NCBI GenBank assembly: GCA_007922305.1
Contig: ML677335.1
Span: forward strand, 20,147,933 to 20,211,932
Reading direction: 5' to 3'
DNA length: 64,000 nucleotides
Source of the DNA: Dermatemys mawii
Lineage: Eukaryota > Chordata > Testudines > Dermatemydidae
Position 1 is the stretch's first letter, and each line of letters begins with the position of its first letter. This document shows, one piece after another, positions 13,112 through 25,878 of this stretch. Made by a program: the position numbers and the translations under genes. The notes below the pieces were generated by a model. The model was given only the letters and a program-made list of their open reading frames with translations. It was not told the origin of the DNA and ran no database searches.

Positions 13112-13244
13112 CTCCAAATGAAGGTCATTCAGTGTAGGCATTTGATGGATCAAAATACCCTGAAGTTGAGTCTTTAGGTGCTTTGTTCTATTCAGCACAG
13201 TGTGGCACAAATGAGGTCATTCACCCTTAAAATCTACCCAATAT

Positions 13245-13622
13245 TGTAGCAGGGTGCTAGTGCAGAGGCACCTAATCAGTCCCTGCTCAGCCAGTGCCAA
13301 TCAGGGAAGATAGATTGGGGCTGGGGAAAGCCTGATGCCTGGCCTGTGGATTGGCCATACCTGCTGGCCTGAATGCTACAAAGGCTGTAAGGAGCCAGCA
13401 GGAAGGGGGAATGGCCAGGGCAAGGTCAGTCTCCCAGCTGAGGGGTGCTGTGTTTGTGAGCAGCCAAGCAAGCCTCTAAGATTGTATATAGTTTAACACT
13501 GGTGGTGGGCACTGCATTGTAAATAATAAATACACAGATGTTGCACAGTGGAAGCCTCTTGCAAAGCCTTATTTGGGGCAGCCAGCAAGCTGCAGGAAGA
13601 GGGGCCAGCAGACCCTGTTACA
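13245..13622 (+). mobile_element. Solo LTR (378 bp) with 5-bp target duplication
   Basis: It starts TGTAGCAGGGTGC and ends GACCCTGTTACA, giving the TG...CA termini and a short inverted repeat expected of an LTR. Both flanks are AATAT (13240-13244 and 13623-13627). Inside, a TATATA box (13485-13490) lies about 35 bases before an AATAAA polyadenylation signal (13525-13530), so the plus strand is sense. No internal gag or pol sequence is adjacent, which fits recombination down to a solo LTR. The retrovirus or retrotransposon family is not determined. Confidence 0.88.
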
Positions 13623-16465
13623 AATATGAATGTGTTATACCAGGAATTTGACTATTCTACCACCTCAGAAATTAAATAAATCTCCCCTCCTTGCCTAGCT
13701 ATTACTCCTAAACTATTTTTCCAGTACCAAAGCAGTTCAGCAATTTATTACTCTTTTCTTTTTGACAGATATTGTATACTTTAATTGACATCCTCAACTG
13801 ACTGCCAATTCAGTGATCACAAACACTTAGTGATATTAAGCACCTGTCTCTCCATATTTCTCCTGTCCAGGAATTGGAATATATGCATTCTACTTAAAGA
13901 ATGTATTTAATCACTCTCACCCACAGTTGCAAAACAGAACTATATAATATGTGTGATTAATTATATGTTCCAATACTACACATAGATGTGTAATTCTCAT
14001 TGGCATCTTACTCTGAAATCTGATAATGCAATCACAAGATAGATACAAGATATCCAGTCTAAATAAACCTACAACTTTGCATATCACAGCTGAATCATAT
14101 TGTGACGGGTTGGGTTATATAACATTGACTAAGGTTGGCTTCAGATGAAAGAAACACACAAGCTATGAATAGCAGTCACAGTTTTTTGGAGGCTGATTTC
14201 ATCTGCCAATGCAAGTTAACTATAGAGGAACAGAAAGGAATGAACAGCTGTATGGGCATTTTAATTAGTTGTATGTAATGTTCACAAGACTATTGCAAAA
14301 TGTCAGCATTCTCCAAAATTTGTACTTCAGGAAAGAAGAAATTAAAGAATTATTATAATCTTAAAGGGGTATGGTTTTTGGCTCCCCATACAAAACTGAC
14401 TACTGTACTCACACTGGAGAAATGTTAATTTATTCTGTTTCTCTTCTTAAGAACCTTAGATAAGTATTTCACAAAAGCCTTTCTTTGGCTTAATATAGTT
14501 TCTTCTCTCTCCTTTTTACCTGGTCTATAGCTTACAGTTTTTTATACCACCTTTTATCTAAATGTTGCATTTCTTGTAAAAGTTAGTTATCACTAAGAAC
14601 CAGTGTGTCAGTAAAAGCAACAAATGTTTATCATTATGCATGAAAGCAAAAAGAATACCTATAGTGAAAAGAGCTTTAGAAACATCTGATCACATCCCAC
14701 AATCTTAAAGGGATAAGTAATCAAGAGTCAGTTTATCATCTGCAGTCATGTACTATTTTTCCTTTCAATTATTTACAATTTAAGATGCTTAAATGACAAA
14801 ATGATATGTTTAGTCCTTGAACAACTGAAAGGCAAAAATATATAAAATAAAAACCTTACAAAAATATCTATGTCCTAGGCAGAAATCCGCGATCCACCCA
14901 CTTGTCAAGATCACTAGTCTCTTCATAATTCTCTGTCTCAGTGTCCAAAGCCTGAAATTCCAATGCTAACAGCTCACCCCTTCTCACATACCCAGTCTGT
15001 CTCATGTCTTGTCCAGTCCAATGGAGTCTAACTTCTTCCCAAAGTTCAGCTTAAAATTAAATGTTTGATTAATTTTCGGAAAATCTCTTCCTATTCTTGG
15101 CTATACATGTGATGGCTGTCAGGAATAAGATCATATGATTTAATACTACTTGCTTCTAAACTTTTGGTTCCAGTTTTGACATTCCTGTGTACATTCCCCT
15201 CAGTGATATAAAATGTTTTGTTGATTTGTCAAATTATTTCATTTGTTACATTTCAATTATCTCTTTTTATGCAAGTAATCATTATTGGACTTAATAGCCC
15301 TATTAGTAACCTATATAATAGATTTCAATCTAAAAGGTGGTGGGCAACTAATCAAGCATTCCCTGTCCATGGATCTAAGAATATAATTATTAATAAAGAA
15401 TATTTACCCAACTCTGTTTCTGAAAGAGTAAATCTCAATAAAATATTTTTTCTTAATAAAAACAAATTAAAAAGGGAAATGAGATGAATGGTTTTGTTTT
15501 TTATTAAACAAAAAATCCACATCTAAAAACAAAATCTTTTTTTAACAGATGTAACAAAATAGCTTAAAAAAAGCCACACAACAAATATCCATGTCCTCAC
15601 TGCTGTACCGAAGAATCTCACTGCTTAACTTAATCTAAATATTGTGACAAAGTTAATGTTAACAAAAAAAAAATAACTGCTAATCAACCGCATGGCTACT
15701 AAATAAAATTTAAGTATTTAAGAATATTGAATAAAGAATCAGAATTAGAAATCACCATTGGTAGAAATACAAACCAATATGCTCTTACACAATACAAGAT
15801 TCTCTAGTAGCAGACACAAATCAGAATGAAGTCAAAGGTATGGTAAGCTTTCCTGTATTTGCCTGACTTTGCTCTTTTGAAAGTAGTGCTTGGAAGAGAA
15901 ATGAATTTACAGTGCTTTATTTCCCTTTTTGAAATAGATTTGTTTGTAATATATGGTAAAGAAGTAATCAAATGTAAACATAAGCATGACCTCAACATAA
16001 AACAAAATTAAGTGATACCATATTTATTTTATGTTTAGTTTAAAATATTGTGCAAGTTGTGCATGTAGGAACAAAACCTGATCAGGGATTGAACAAAACA
16101 GAACATGATTATTGGCAAAGAGAATCCAAATAAAATATCATTATTTAATCTGTTGGTGATTAAATCTGTTCATCACATTGTCTAATTCTAAGAAGCTGAA
16201 ATTAATTTGTAAATAAAAACAAATTGCTTTAACTTTACAACTAATAGCTTTCCTCTCTCCCCATACAATTTGGAGCCTTTGTTGGAATTACATTTCTAAA
16301 CAATGTAGCTTTACTGGTAAGAACCATTAAACCCCATGGCCTTCATTGGGAGTTGTAGGAGCTCAGCAGCTCTAAGGATTTGGCCCACTACTTGATACCT
16401 GCATTTCCTAAACTAATGTAAAAATATCCATTTTCTTTTCCATGGTTTGCCATGGATATGCCTCT
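13623..16465. other. No recognisable gene
   Basis: AT-rich unique-looking sequence with short open frames only. No splice-site and coding-frame combination convinced me. Many A/T runs lie between 15400 and 16250. Confidence 0.6.
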
Positions 16466-16560
16466 CTAAGGCCTGGCTACATTAGGAAAATCTGGACTAA
16501 TATAGCTACACACACACTGATTGATACTAATCCTGAATGTGGATCCACTGCACTGATGTA
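16466..16560. mobile_element. Possible TIR transposon fragment
   Basis: TAAGGCCTGGCTACATTAGG followed by TATAGCTACACACACACTGA resembles the end of a short sauropsid TIR element that begins with a CTACACTAGG-like motif. No opposite end was found, so this is tentative. Confidence 0.35.
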
Positions 16561-19476
16561 TTAAAGGGGTTAATGACCATGTGGCTTACTAAAGGAAATT
16601 ACTGCCATGAGTCATACTGCTACAAAACTCATTTTGAGCATAAGAAGTTCATCTTTATTAGATGTTAACACTCATTGGTATAGGTTGGTTTTTTTGTTTT
16701 GTTTTGTTTTTGTTTTTTTTAATATGACCAGCAATAAAGAACTGATTTTACACTGAGTCATACCGTGATGATCTTAGTTACAATGACCTCAGTACAACTC
16801 ACTTGTGCTGAAAGGTATTATTCAGCATGAGTATGACTATCACAAGCTGGCTTTTCGTAACTAAGAAATATGCAGAGATACATGCTCAAGGGAGTGTTGT
16901 GGAAGAAGAGAAGAGAACATCAGGAAAATAACATTCCTAAACTATACTTGTTACCATAAAAAATTATAAATACGCCCAAACTGAAAATTCTGGACATGGA
17001 TTTGGATGCCAAACCTCCTCCAGAGTGTGATCCAGGGTCTTACAGCCAACCAGCCATTCACCATTTTCCATCTTGTGTGTAGAAATTAAGCAGAAAAACA
17101 ATAGTCATGACTCTGGAAGGTGCTAAACCTCTTTAACTCCCGCTGAATCCAATAGGAGTATTGCTCAAGTAAGCACCAGTGAGTTTGCCCCTTAGTGGAT
17201 ATATATACCATATTTCATGGTTTATAGCTTTAGGACTTGACTCTGCGTAGTACTGAACTTCCTACCTCAAATTTCTTCAATGAAAGCCAAGGATACTCAG
17301 CAATTTTCAGGAGCAGGTTCTTACTAAGCAAGTATTTGTGTGCCATGCTTCTCATACACTTTTGCCAGAGTGTATATGCTCACAAAGCAGTAATGCATAT
17401 TTCCCTATTTAGCATGTTCTGTGCTGCTTAGGGGCTTGTATAATCAAGCTCATATTTTGGAAATGATTATGCAACTAGTCACAGGCATTAAAACCTTTTT
17501 GTGGAATTTTGAAAGTGTATTTTATATATAAAAAATATTTACGTATCTGAAACTGGTGTTCGGGTGAATCAACTAAGGATCCAATTCCACATATGGATTC
17601 ACTTTTTATTCAGAGAACAGAAATGATAAATAGAAGTTTATAAACAGATCTTTCATTCTAAAACACCATTTTGAACAGGCAACACTGTAGCTAGGCAGGC
17701 AGCACAAATGGGCTGATTGAGGGATGCTGACCCTCCCCAGCCCCTCTCCTTCCACCTGAGGCCCCGTATCAGTAAGTGCTGAAAGTTACTTTCACTCTGA
17801 CTTTTAACGTTGCACCATTAAAGAATCAAAAAACTTCTCAGGTATATCAAGCATGGGATAATCTTTTAATGAAGTGTATCTTTACACTACTTTTAATAAT
17901 AGTTACTTAGTGTGTGCTCAGTATGGATCAATGATATTGAAACTGATTAAATCAATTCTACATAAATTTTAAAAATAAAAGCCAGAGAAAACAAATTGTG
18001 TGTGTAGCTGTGTGTATGGAGATATAAAACTTGTAGACTTACTAGTGTTTAGACTACAAGATAAAGACTTTCTTTAATTTTTGGCCCTGATATCCTCAGA
18101 ATGTAGAAGGTACATGTCAAGTTTCTTGTCTAACAAATTGTAATGATAATTTGAATTGGAGTGCAAAGAGTACAGCCAACTTCAGTCTTTCATTTAAGGA
18201 TCAAATTGCATCTAATAATACCCAAATTGCAAATAATATAATAAATATATACACACTTTCAAAATTCCATATAGATTCTCAAAGCATAATAGCTGAAGCA
18301 TTTGCAAAATATGGGCTAAATCCTGCAAGCCCTTAGGCTTCAATTGCTTGGAACAAAACATGGCAAAACAAAGCAAACCAGGGACACCACTCACACATTT
18401 GGACGCAAGAGTGAAGGGAAAAAGCCATGCTTTCAGGGGATGAAGAAAAGAAGAAGAAAGAAGAAAAAATTTAGGATCCAGGGCATAGAGCCTGTTTTCA
18501 GAGCATGCCCAATGTGATGTGCAGAGTCAACATTTATGGAAATATTTTGTTGTCAGGTATTCCCAATCAACTCACAAGATTATGAGCAGCATTTGGCCGT
18601 TCTAGCCACATTTTCTTCTCCACCCACCTCTCCCTTGCAGGATTAAGCCCTACATTAGATAGAAAGAAAAATGTTAAAAGTAAAACAAAAAACAGCAGCC
18701 AATATCTTAAAACACCTTAAAGATATTATCTTTAAAATTTATGAAGCAGTATATTAAGATTTTATTAATAACCTCACATCTGACACTTTCTGTGTTAAAC
18801 TATTCATTTAATTTCATCAATAGTACTAAGTACTTTCACTTTTGAAAACCCCCCAAATCACAGCAACACAATCTATCTTATACAAGTAAATTGTTTCTGC
18901 ATTTTATGGTCCCAGTCAAATTTACACTGAGAACACGCCATAGGCAAACAATTCAATTAGATGTAGGGATGATAAACATGCCATCACTTAGACTTATAGT
19001 GATTCACTATTAAAAGAAACAGAATGTACATAGCACTATCATTTAGGTTAGGAAATCTAAGCAGCCACATGGCATTGAGATTATATTTTTTATTGTTTAT
19101 TGTTTATTATATAATAAACCTGGGGGGAAAAAAAGATTAGGACAATACAGTTGCAAAAATGGATTGCAATAGAGTAAAAGGAAAATGTAACAGGCTGGCA
19201 CTGTTGGCTGCAACATTCAACCAAGTTATAGTAGATGTTGAACCTGCTGGTAATGGTTATGTGGGTTCTGCTAATTCACTCAGCAGGTAGTCATCACTCA
19301 CTTGGATATCAGGAAGGTGCAGTGGTTCTTGGGGGTAAAAGGACCTTATATGTGGGCTGAATATTCTTGAAGGAGCAGACAAGCCTAGAGAGAAGATTCA
19401 AGGTGATCATCTTGTTTTTTGTTAATAAAACAAACTACAACAAGGGAAAGAGGTTTATACAGTAGAGAGTGTGTTT
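16561..19476. other. No recognisable gene
   Basis: Mostly unique AT-rich sequence. It contains a T/G homopolymer-like run at 16689-16721, a purine tract near 18443-18470 and a TTTATTG triplication near 19091-19108. No coding region was supported. Confidence 0.55.
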
Positions 19477-19484
19477 GTATACCA

Positions 19485-19858
19485 TAGACACTGACTCCGT
19501 GGGTGCTCTGGGGCTGGAGCATCCATGGGGAAAAATTAGTGGGTGCTCTGCACCCACCGGCAGCCAAGCTCCCCACCCTGTACTGCCTCACCTCCTCCTC
19601 CGCCTTCTCTCCCTCCCCTGAGTGCACCGTGTCCCCACTCCTCAGCTTACCACCCAGCTCTTGCTGCTGCCAAACTGCTGTAGCAAACTCCAAGAGGAAG
19701 GGGGGAGGACCGGGAACTTGGTGCACTCAGGGAAGGAGGCAGGTATTTGGGGAAGGAGTTGGAATAGGGGCAGGGAGAGGTGGAGTTGGGGCGGAGGCGG
19801 GTCCAGGGGTGGGGGGATCAAGCACCCACCGGTGCCAGAAGAAGTCGGCGCCAATGTT
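19485..19858. mobile_element. Non-autonomous hAT element, GC-rich
   Basis: The left end reads ACACTGACTCCGTGGGTGCT and the right end reads AAGTCGGCGCC, a degenerate inverted pair. The internal GTGGGTGCTCTGCACCCACC is mirrored by AAGCACCCACCGGTGCCAG near the right end. The flanking 8-mers GTATACCA (19477-19484) and GTATCCCA (19859-19866) form the target duplication. Long open frames here arise from base composition. Confidence 0.75.
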
Positions 19859-20100
19859 GTATCCCACATTGCATCTACTAACAAGGAAATATGTATACGT
19901 CTAAGTGATCTAAACAGTCATAACCATTCTGGCTTTTTGTTGCTGCTTAACAAAAAAGGCAAGTTTACACGTTTGTTTTTTATGTTGTTGACAGAGTGAG
20001 AAAGAAAAAATAAAGACAACCACTTTTTACTGTTATAATACTTTCACAATCCGCTAAATACTGATGACAATACGTGAGAGACTAAACATATTAGTACCCA

Positions 20101-20240
20101 TGTAACACTGACTTACCCTGCTCATCGGCGGCCGAGATTGAACCCAGGACTTCTGGAGGCTAGTGCATGAGATTCTACCGCATGAGCTAAAAGACAACTG
20201 CCTACTAACTAGATGGGCCGGTATGTGGACTACATTACAC
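20101..20240 (-). mobile_element. tRNA-related SINE-like element, copy 2 (short)
   Basis: The minus strand carries a degenerate B box (GGGTTCAATC, 20136-20145) and an A-box-like TAGCTCATGCGG. The ends are TGTAACACTG and CATTACAC, matching the copies at 11457 and 23102. It lacks most of the CT-rich segment and the GTGGTCTTGGTGC block, so it is a shortened copy. Confidence 0.68.
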
Positions 20241-20409
20241 CTGGCATATGCAAATTTTCAAATAGCAATCTTTCCTTGAAGTCTTAATTCTTAGAAATGC
20301 TAGTGTTTCCTCTTGGCCCAAGCAATTAATCCTATTTGAACCTTGCCATGTTTTCATTAAAAAGGAGAAATTATGATAGAAATAGGTATTTCTTTGGTGT
20401 AATTCTGTT

Positions 20410-20620
20410 TTTTTGCAAAGAATGTGCACAAAGTCCCGTTTCCCTGAACACAATAGAAACAAAACAGCAGGAGCAGGCGGTTTCCTTGCTCACAATTTCC
20501 CCGACAGTCCTGTGCACCAAGGAATTCCACCTTTGCTCCCTCTGAGGTCTATGCTCACCACTGCTTCTCAGCCAACTCTCTTTATCTTCTGCCTGTCAAA
20601 CCCACACTGACAAGCACAGT
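20410..20620. repeat. Possible LTR-derived fragment
   Basis: GTTTCCCTGAACACAATAGA followed by GTTTCCTTGCTCAC is closely paralleled at 26130-26175 (ATTTCCCTGAACACAGTAGA then GTTTCCTCACTCAAG). Two distant copies suggest a dispersed repeat. The C-rich composition resembles LTR sequence, but no ends were found. Confidence 0.4.
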
Positions 20621-23101
20621 TGCAACTAATCAATGCCTCAGCCTCTGCATCTGCACTCAATCCCCAGAGAAGCCACTCATGCAGTTCTTGCTCAGTCCTT
20701 CCCAAGTGATCCAGTGCCTTGGGAGCTGACTTGTATTGTTCAGCTATCTTACTCCATAAAAGGAACTTAATTGCCTCTTCCATTTAGGCTTAGTGAAGAG
20801 CATTAGCAAGGTTTGTGATTACCTTTAAATCAAAGACATGCTTGGTGGCAGCCATTAACTACTCCCAGGGTAATACTGTTTAACATTAGCATGCTAGTTA
20901 AAAGAGTGCTCAGAAGGAGCACAGTCCTGGAGCCTTAAGTTTTTACCTGTTTTGCAAGAGATTTTCTGCTTTAGAAAATAAATCCTGAAATCCCCCAAAC
21001 CTCACCTTCCTCTTCAAAAGCCCCGAAAACACTCATTTCCTTTAGGGTTGGCACAAGTTTAAAGCTTCAGAATTTTAGTACAACATACAGAACACTGAAA
21101 TCACTCTGTCTTCTAAACTCACATTAAGATCGGGGTATAATCTTTGAGAGCTACCCCTTAGAAGTAATTTTTATAACTACAGTGGTGCAATACTAGAAGA
21201 GTAAGAAAAAAAAAACAAGCGATTTTTCTCTAGCATTGCAAAGTTAATGTACCTACATATATTCAGATAACAAAATGAATATACAGAGTCTGGATCTTTC
21301 AGGCAGCTTGGTGACCATTTAGAGTGCAAGTCAGAATAAATTATCAACTACTTACACTACCTCTTAATGTGTCTATTACTATGAGTTTCTTCAGTTCTTT
21401 TTCTTCATTATATATCAGACAAGCCTCCGACCAACAAAAAAAAAAAAGTTACTAATATGCATTTCATTTTTGCATTTGAAAACATACTCAATATTCTCAG
21501 TAACGACTGAAGTTCTGATTCAGCCTCACATCACAGTGTATAATTGCTGCCTGCTTTGAGCCCAGCATTTCTTTTTCAACATTGTCAAAACATATTAGAA
21601 AATTCAGAACAATGATTAGAAGGTCAAAATGTTTGCAATTGCATTGTATTGTTCTCCAAAATACAAATACATTCTCTCAACCTGCAAATATTTCTAAAGA
21701 AAATTAATGGTGGTTGCTTTCTGGATATTATGCTGAATTTACTAATATAAAAATTAAAATCAGCTTTCATACTAAGTGTACTTGTGTTCTCAAAATGAAA
21801 ACATGCAATAGGTTTGTCTATTTATTTATCTGCACTGTAAACACATTTTCTTTCTAATGGCGGCCACTCTCAATAAAGTTGCTAATTATAGTGCAGCAAT
21901 TCAGATAGCACTTTTATGATGTAGATTGCAGTCCTTTATGCAAGGACCTTTACTTTTTCCATGACTTCATAAATGAACCATTAGTCTGATGTGGAATGCA
22001 AATAGAACAAGAAATAAAAGGATAAGGGAGACAGAAAATATTCCAAAAACTATTCACAAAATGTAGCTAGTTTTAATCCTAAAATAATGCTTTCTCTCAT
22101 TTCAATATGTGTTTACACCAGACCTGTGCATAAGAAAAATGACCATTTATTGCTGTTAAAATCAATGGGAGCTCTGCATATGGCTTAATTTAGGGCAAGG
22201 CTTTGATGCCATGATCATCATGTGAAAGAACCTACAAGAAAATAGCTGGAAGGGATTGAGATTGGAAAATGGTGGGAAGAATTTGCATGGGCCTGGTGAT
22301 TAGGACAAGATGGGGATGCTTCAGTATTTTAATGGGGTAGTTGGACATTGCAGCCATACTGGAGGTTATTTAGACCTGCAGCTGCAGTCTTCAGTTGCCT
22401 GTACACCACTCAGAAGATAGAAGAATGCTGTATATTATGCTGAAGATGGGATGGTTTGAAGCAAGCCCCTGGATCCTTGTGATGGCTTTCAATAGAGGAC
22501 GTATGAGAATTTACACAAGGCATAAACTGAGGTCTTTTAATCTCAGTTCACTTGATGGTACCAGGTATCAACTCCCAAGAGTGCAGAGGGAGAAACTAAA
22601 GTTGAATCCAAATGTGATGCGACAAGAGGTGTAGTCACATTGCTTAATACACTACTACAAGTCAGATAGCATGATGATGAGCTTAGGATAAGAACCTATA
22701 TAGAATAGAATAGACTCTTCGCTATACACTACTCAGAGTAACATCTGTGGTCCAGAATTATGACTGTGTGTGATTTTACTGAAAATGAGGTCCCCAACTT
22801 TGCATCTTAGTTGGTTGACACTGCCTGACTGCTGCATCTGACTCCAGCTGGGTCCAGGATGGAATATGCGATGAAAAAAGGACAGGCTGGAATTGGGCTG
22901 TGCTTTTTGTATTGAATTTTGGGTATAAAGGCCTTCCATGCCAATGAAAGATGTATTCAATGACAGATGTATCCAAATCAGTGCATCCCTCTGGTATGAG
23001 TCCACCAAGTGGGAAACAAATGATGCTAGTTCTAGTTTAATGACTGTGCAAAACAAACAAAGCAGCCTTGGCTGAGGCGATCAGGTTCTTCAATGTACTG
23101 A
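20621..23101. other. No recognisable gene
   Basis: Unique-looking AT-rich sequence. The part around 21820-22010 has little low-complexity sequence and could be a conserved non-coding segment, but this cannot be judged without alignment. The frames at 22395-22634 and 22733-23056 show no recognisable motif. Confidence 0.5.
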
Positions 23102-23450
23102 CGTAACACCAGCAGACCCTGGTCATTGTTGGGCGGGATCTAATCTGGGACCTCTAGACCTAAATGCATGAGACTTTACTGCATGAGCTACCACATGGCA
23201 GACTCATTATTGTCACTCTAAGTCAGTGGTTCTCAAACTTTTTGTATTGGTGACCCCTTTTGGGCACCAGGCCTCTGCGCGATCCTCCTTAGGGGTTGGA
23301 GCTAGCAGCCCCCCCCAGGACAGGGGTCGGGCTCGGGGGGCTGCCAGAAGAAGGGGCTCGTGACCCCCACTTGGAGAACCAATGCTCTAAGTGGTCTTGG
23401 TGCAACAAGAGGGGACAGAGCACCACACGCAAGAGGGGTGTGGATTACAC
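23102..23450 (-). mobile_element. tRNA-related SINE-like element, copy 3, split by a hAT
   Basis: The outer ends CGTAACACC and GATTACAC match the two other copies. A-box-like TAGCTCATGCAGTAAAG is readable on the minus strand and the B box is eroded. The GTGGTCTTGGTGCAACAAG block follows after the insertion at 23224-23384. Removing the insertion and one 8-mer gives the continuous order seen in copy 1. Confidence 0.75.
23224..23384. mobile_element. 161-bp hAT element nested in the SINE
   Basis: It starts CAGTGGTTCTCAAACTTTTT and ends GGAGAACCAATG, the inverted termini of a Charlie-like hAT family. The flanking 8-mer CTCTAAGT is identical on both sides (23216-23223 and 23385-23392). The host sequence on both sides belongs to one SINE, which fixes the order of insertion. 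Confidence 0.93.
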
Positions 23451-23489
23451 TGGCACAGTTGAAGGTACAGAGGCTAATATTGCTTCATG

Positions 23490-24000
23490 ATTCTAATGTC
23501 CATGTAGCGGGCAAGTTTCCTATCTGAGGATTTTGTGGATGCTCTAAGAATTGTGAGATTATCCTAAGTGTTTTTGATTCATTTTACACAACTGGCCATA
23601 CTCTGGATCTAATATTTCTCATTGGTATAGAGGTGGGATATGTGACAGTTACCCTCTTACTTTAGACAAATGTATTCAACTTGAAGTCAATACATTATTG
23701 TAGGGGTGAAAGACCTATTGGCTTACACCACTCTCAATAGCTCTTCAGCTGCCAGAAGGGCAGTGATAGATTTGGTAGGCTTCTATAACCAGCTTTTGCC
23801 CTTTACCAACAGATCTGATCCTTGAAGGACAAGGCTAGATGGTTTCATTTTTGGTGGAGATTATCAAGTTCTTCCTATGGAAGGGCAGAGTGCCTGGCCA
23901 TTCTAAAAGAAACTTATGTGCAGTGGTACCTGGCTTCCAGACTGTCAGCCAGAACAAGTCAAACCCATTTGGGGCAGAGACATCAATAACCCAGCGTCTC
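23490..24000 (+). pseudogene. LINE ORF2 relic (endonuclease C-terminus to linker)
   Basis: Translation with frameshifts gives TTGHTLDLIFLIGIEVGY near 23588-23645, matching the GHTLDLVF-type motif at the end of the apurinic endonuclease domain in L2/CR1/L3-clade LINEs. A stretch like RGERPIGLHHSQ follows, fitting the linker before the reverse transcriptase. Stops and frameshifts are frequent and no RT motif is present. The exact clade is uncertain. Confidence 0.65.
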
Positions 24001-25472
24001 TGTGATTTCAAAGCTTGAACAAGCTTAATTCAGGCAAATTGGAAACAACTTCGATGAACAAGGAAGCAGTCTGAAGAGTTGGGCAAAATGATTCCTAGAC
24101 CCTTAAATTGCAGAAGCATGTCGGCTGTACGTGACTCAGGTTTGTAGTTTGGAAGATTAATTTGATTCAGAGATGATTTGATTCAGAGATGATTTGGAAA
24201 ACAAAAATCTCTGCATGATGAAGAGTCATTTTCTTGTGACTCAGAAAACATGCTTTTAAAATCCAAAGTGATTTTAATTCTTTCAGTTTTCCAATGTAGC
24301 TTTTAAAAAGCAAACACTTGTTTAAAACATCATAATGACAATGCTTAATGGGCTGAAGGCAATCTGTGTTAATGGAGTCTACACTGGAATGGGTTTCTCA
24401 ATCCTAATATCTTCAACTTGGAAATAGAGAAAACAGATTTAGCTAACTTCCTTTTATTGTTAACTTTAGGAAAATAAGGCATGAAACCTACCTACTACGT
24501 CACATTATTTAAATAAAAGATTATCTGAAGCAGTCTGGGGAGCATTGCTGTTACCATACCTGAAACTGTTAGTTGCTGAAAACATAGTAGTGCAAAATCA
24601 TCCCTTTTCTAATAATGCATTTCATGCCTTGTTGCATCCATTAACAAAATAAAATCATAATTCTGTGGCTGACACATTATCTATCGTTTGTGTTGAAAAT
24701 GCACGTTAGCCTACTGCAGTGATTAATTTGAAAAAGTCTGAAGACAAATTTCTGATTTAAAACAAGTTCTATAATAATATTAATTACACCAGATAGTATA
24801 CTACCGAGCGTTACAAGCAGCATCTGTTTAACTAAGACTGAAAAATTAGTTTCCATCGTGCCCTCCTCCCTTCCAATTTTATATAATCCTCACTTTCAAC
24901 CATATTCACCTTCTGGAATGTTTGGCTTTTGAATAAAATTCCTTTTTTTTTTTTTTTTTGAGCTGAAAGCGTGAGGAAAAAAGGTTTTCCCAATGTAAAA
25001 TTATTACAGACACATTCCACAAGTCTAAATAAATGTCTTGAAATTCGTCATGAACATAGTGCTGCTGAGGAAAAATGCCTCTGTTTGCAGAGGTCTTCAG
25101 TAAAAGCTGTGGGTAGACAACACCTTTAAAACCCCTTCTCCACCCTAAAAAAACCCCAACACACTATAAAACACAAAACAGAAAAAAAAAAAAAAAAAAA
25201 AGCAAGTTTAAACTATCAGGTCATTTTTATGTATGTGTTCATATTTGGTTTTTAGGTTCCTATTTCAGGCATCCGGGTTAAAATTTTGGTACTGACTTCT
25301 GATCACCTAACTTTTTGCGATATTTTTAAATGTGCCACCATAAATATTGCATTAACATTGACTTTTTTAAAAAAAATTGAAAAACATTCACTCGCTTTTA
25401 TAACAATGATGCAGTTGTAGTTATGACAGTTATCGCCATCGTGATTTCTGTGTCTGTCTGAATCTTTCTATC
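24001..25472. other. No recognisable gene
   Basis: AT-rich sequence. A 16-nt unit GATTCAGAGATGATTT is tandemly doubled at 24164-24195. A T run lies at 24943-24959 and an A run at about 25183-25201. No coding feature was found. Confidence 0.6.
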
Positions 25473-25599
25473 CAAGGCTCGACTTGACAAAGCCCTACCT
25501 GGGATGATTTAGTTGGGGATTGGTCCTGAGCTGAGCAGGGGGTTGAACTAAATGACCTCCTGAGGTCCCTTCCAACCCTCATATTTTATGATTCATTGA
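25473..25599 (+). mobile_element. CR1 LINE 3' tail, severely 5'-truncated
   Basis: GCTCGACTTGACAAAGCCCT, GGGATGATTTAGTTGGGGAT, ATGACCTCCTGAGGTCCCTT and CCAACCCTCATATTTTATGA are in the order of a CR1 3' end, finishing in a worn ATGATTC repeat. Confidence 0.93.
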
Positions 25600-25878
25600 T
25601 CTGGTGTTTGATATCATACTTTGATTCTAGGGAATCCGATTACCTTAACTTTGTTTTATTTCATTTAAAATATATAATGACATTCAAATTTGTTCTGAAT
25701 TAACTTTAACAAAATTAAGAAGAAGAAAAAAATTAAGGAGAGGTGAGGGTCATTGTATCCATACATATATAGAGATGATCTTCTCTTATGTTCCCAGAAA
25801 ACACCACCACTTTCACTATAATGTTATGCCTTTGGACAGAAGGGGTTAGCCAATATTCAAGGTTTTGTGCATTGCTTC

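Noticed and set aside
19503..19999. Overlapping 133- and 125-codon frames
   Set aside because: They lie in a GC-rich non-autonomous hAT with few stops and show no protein motif.
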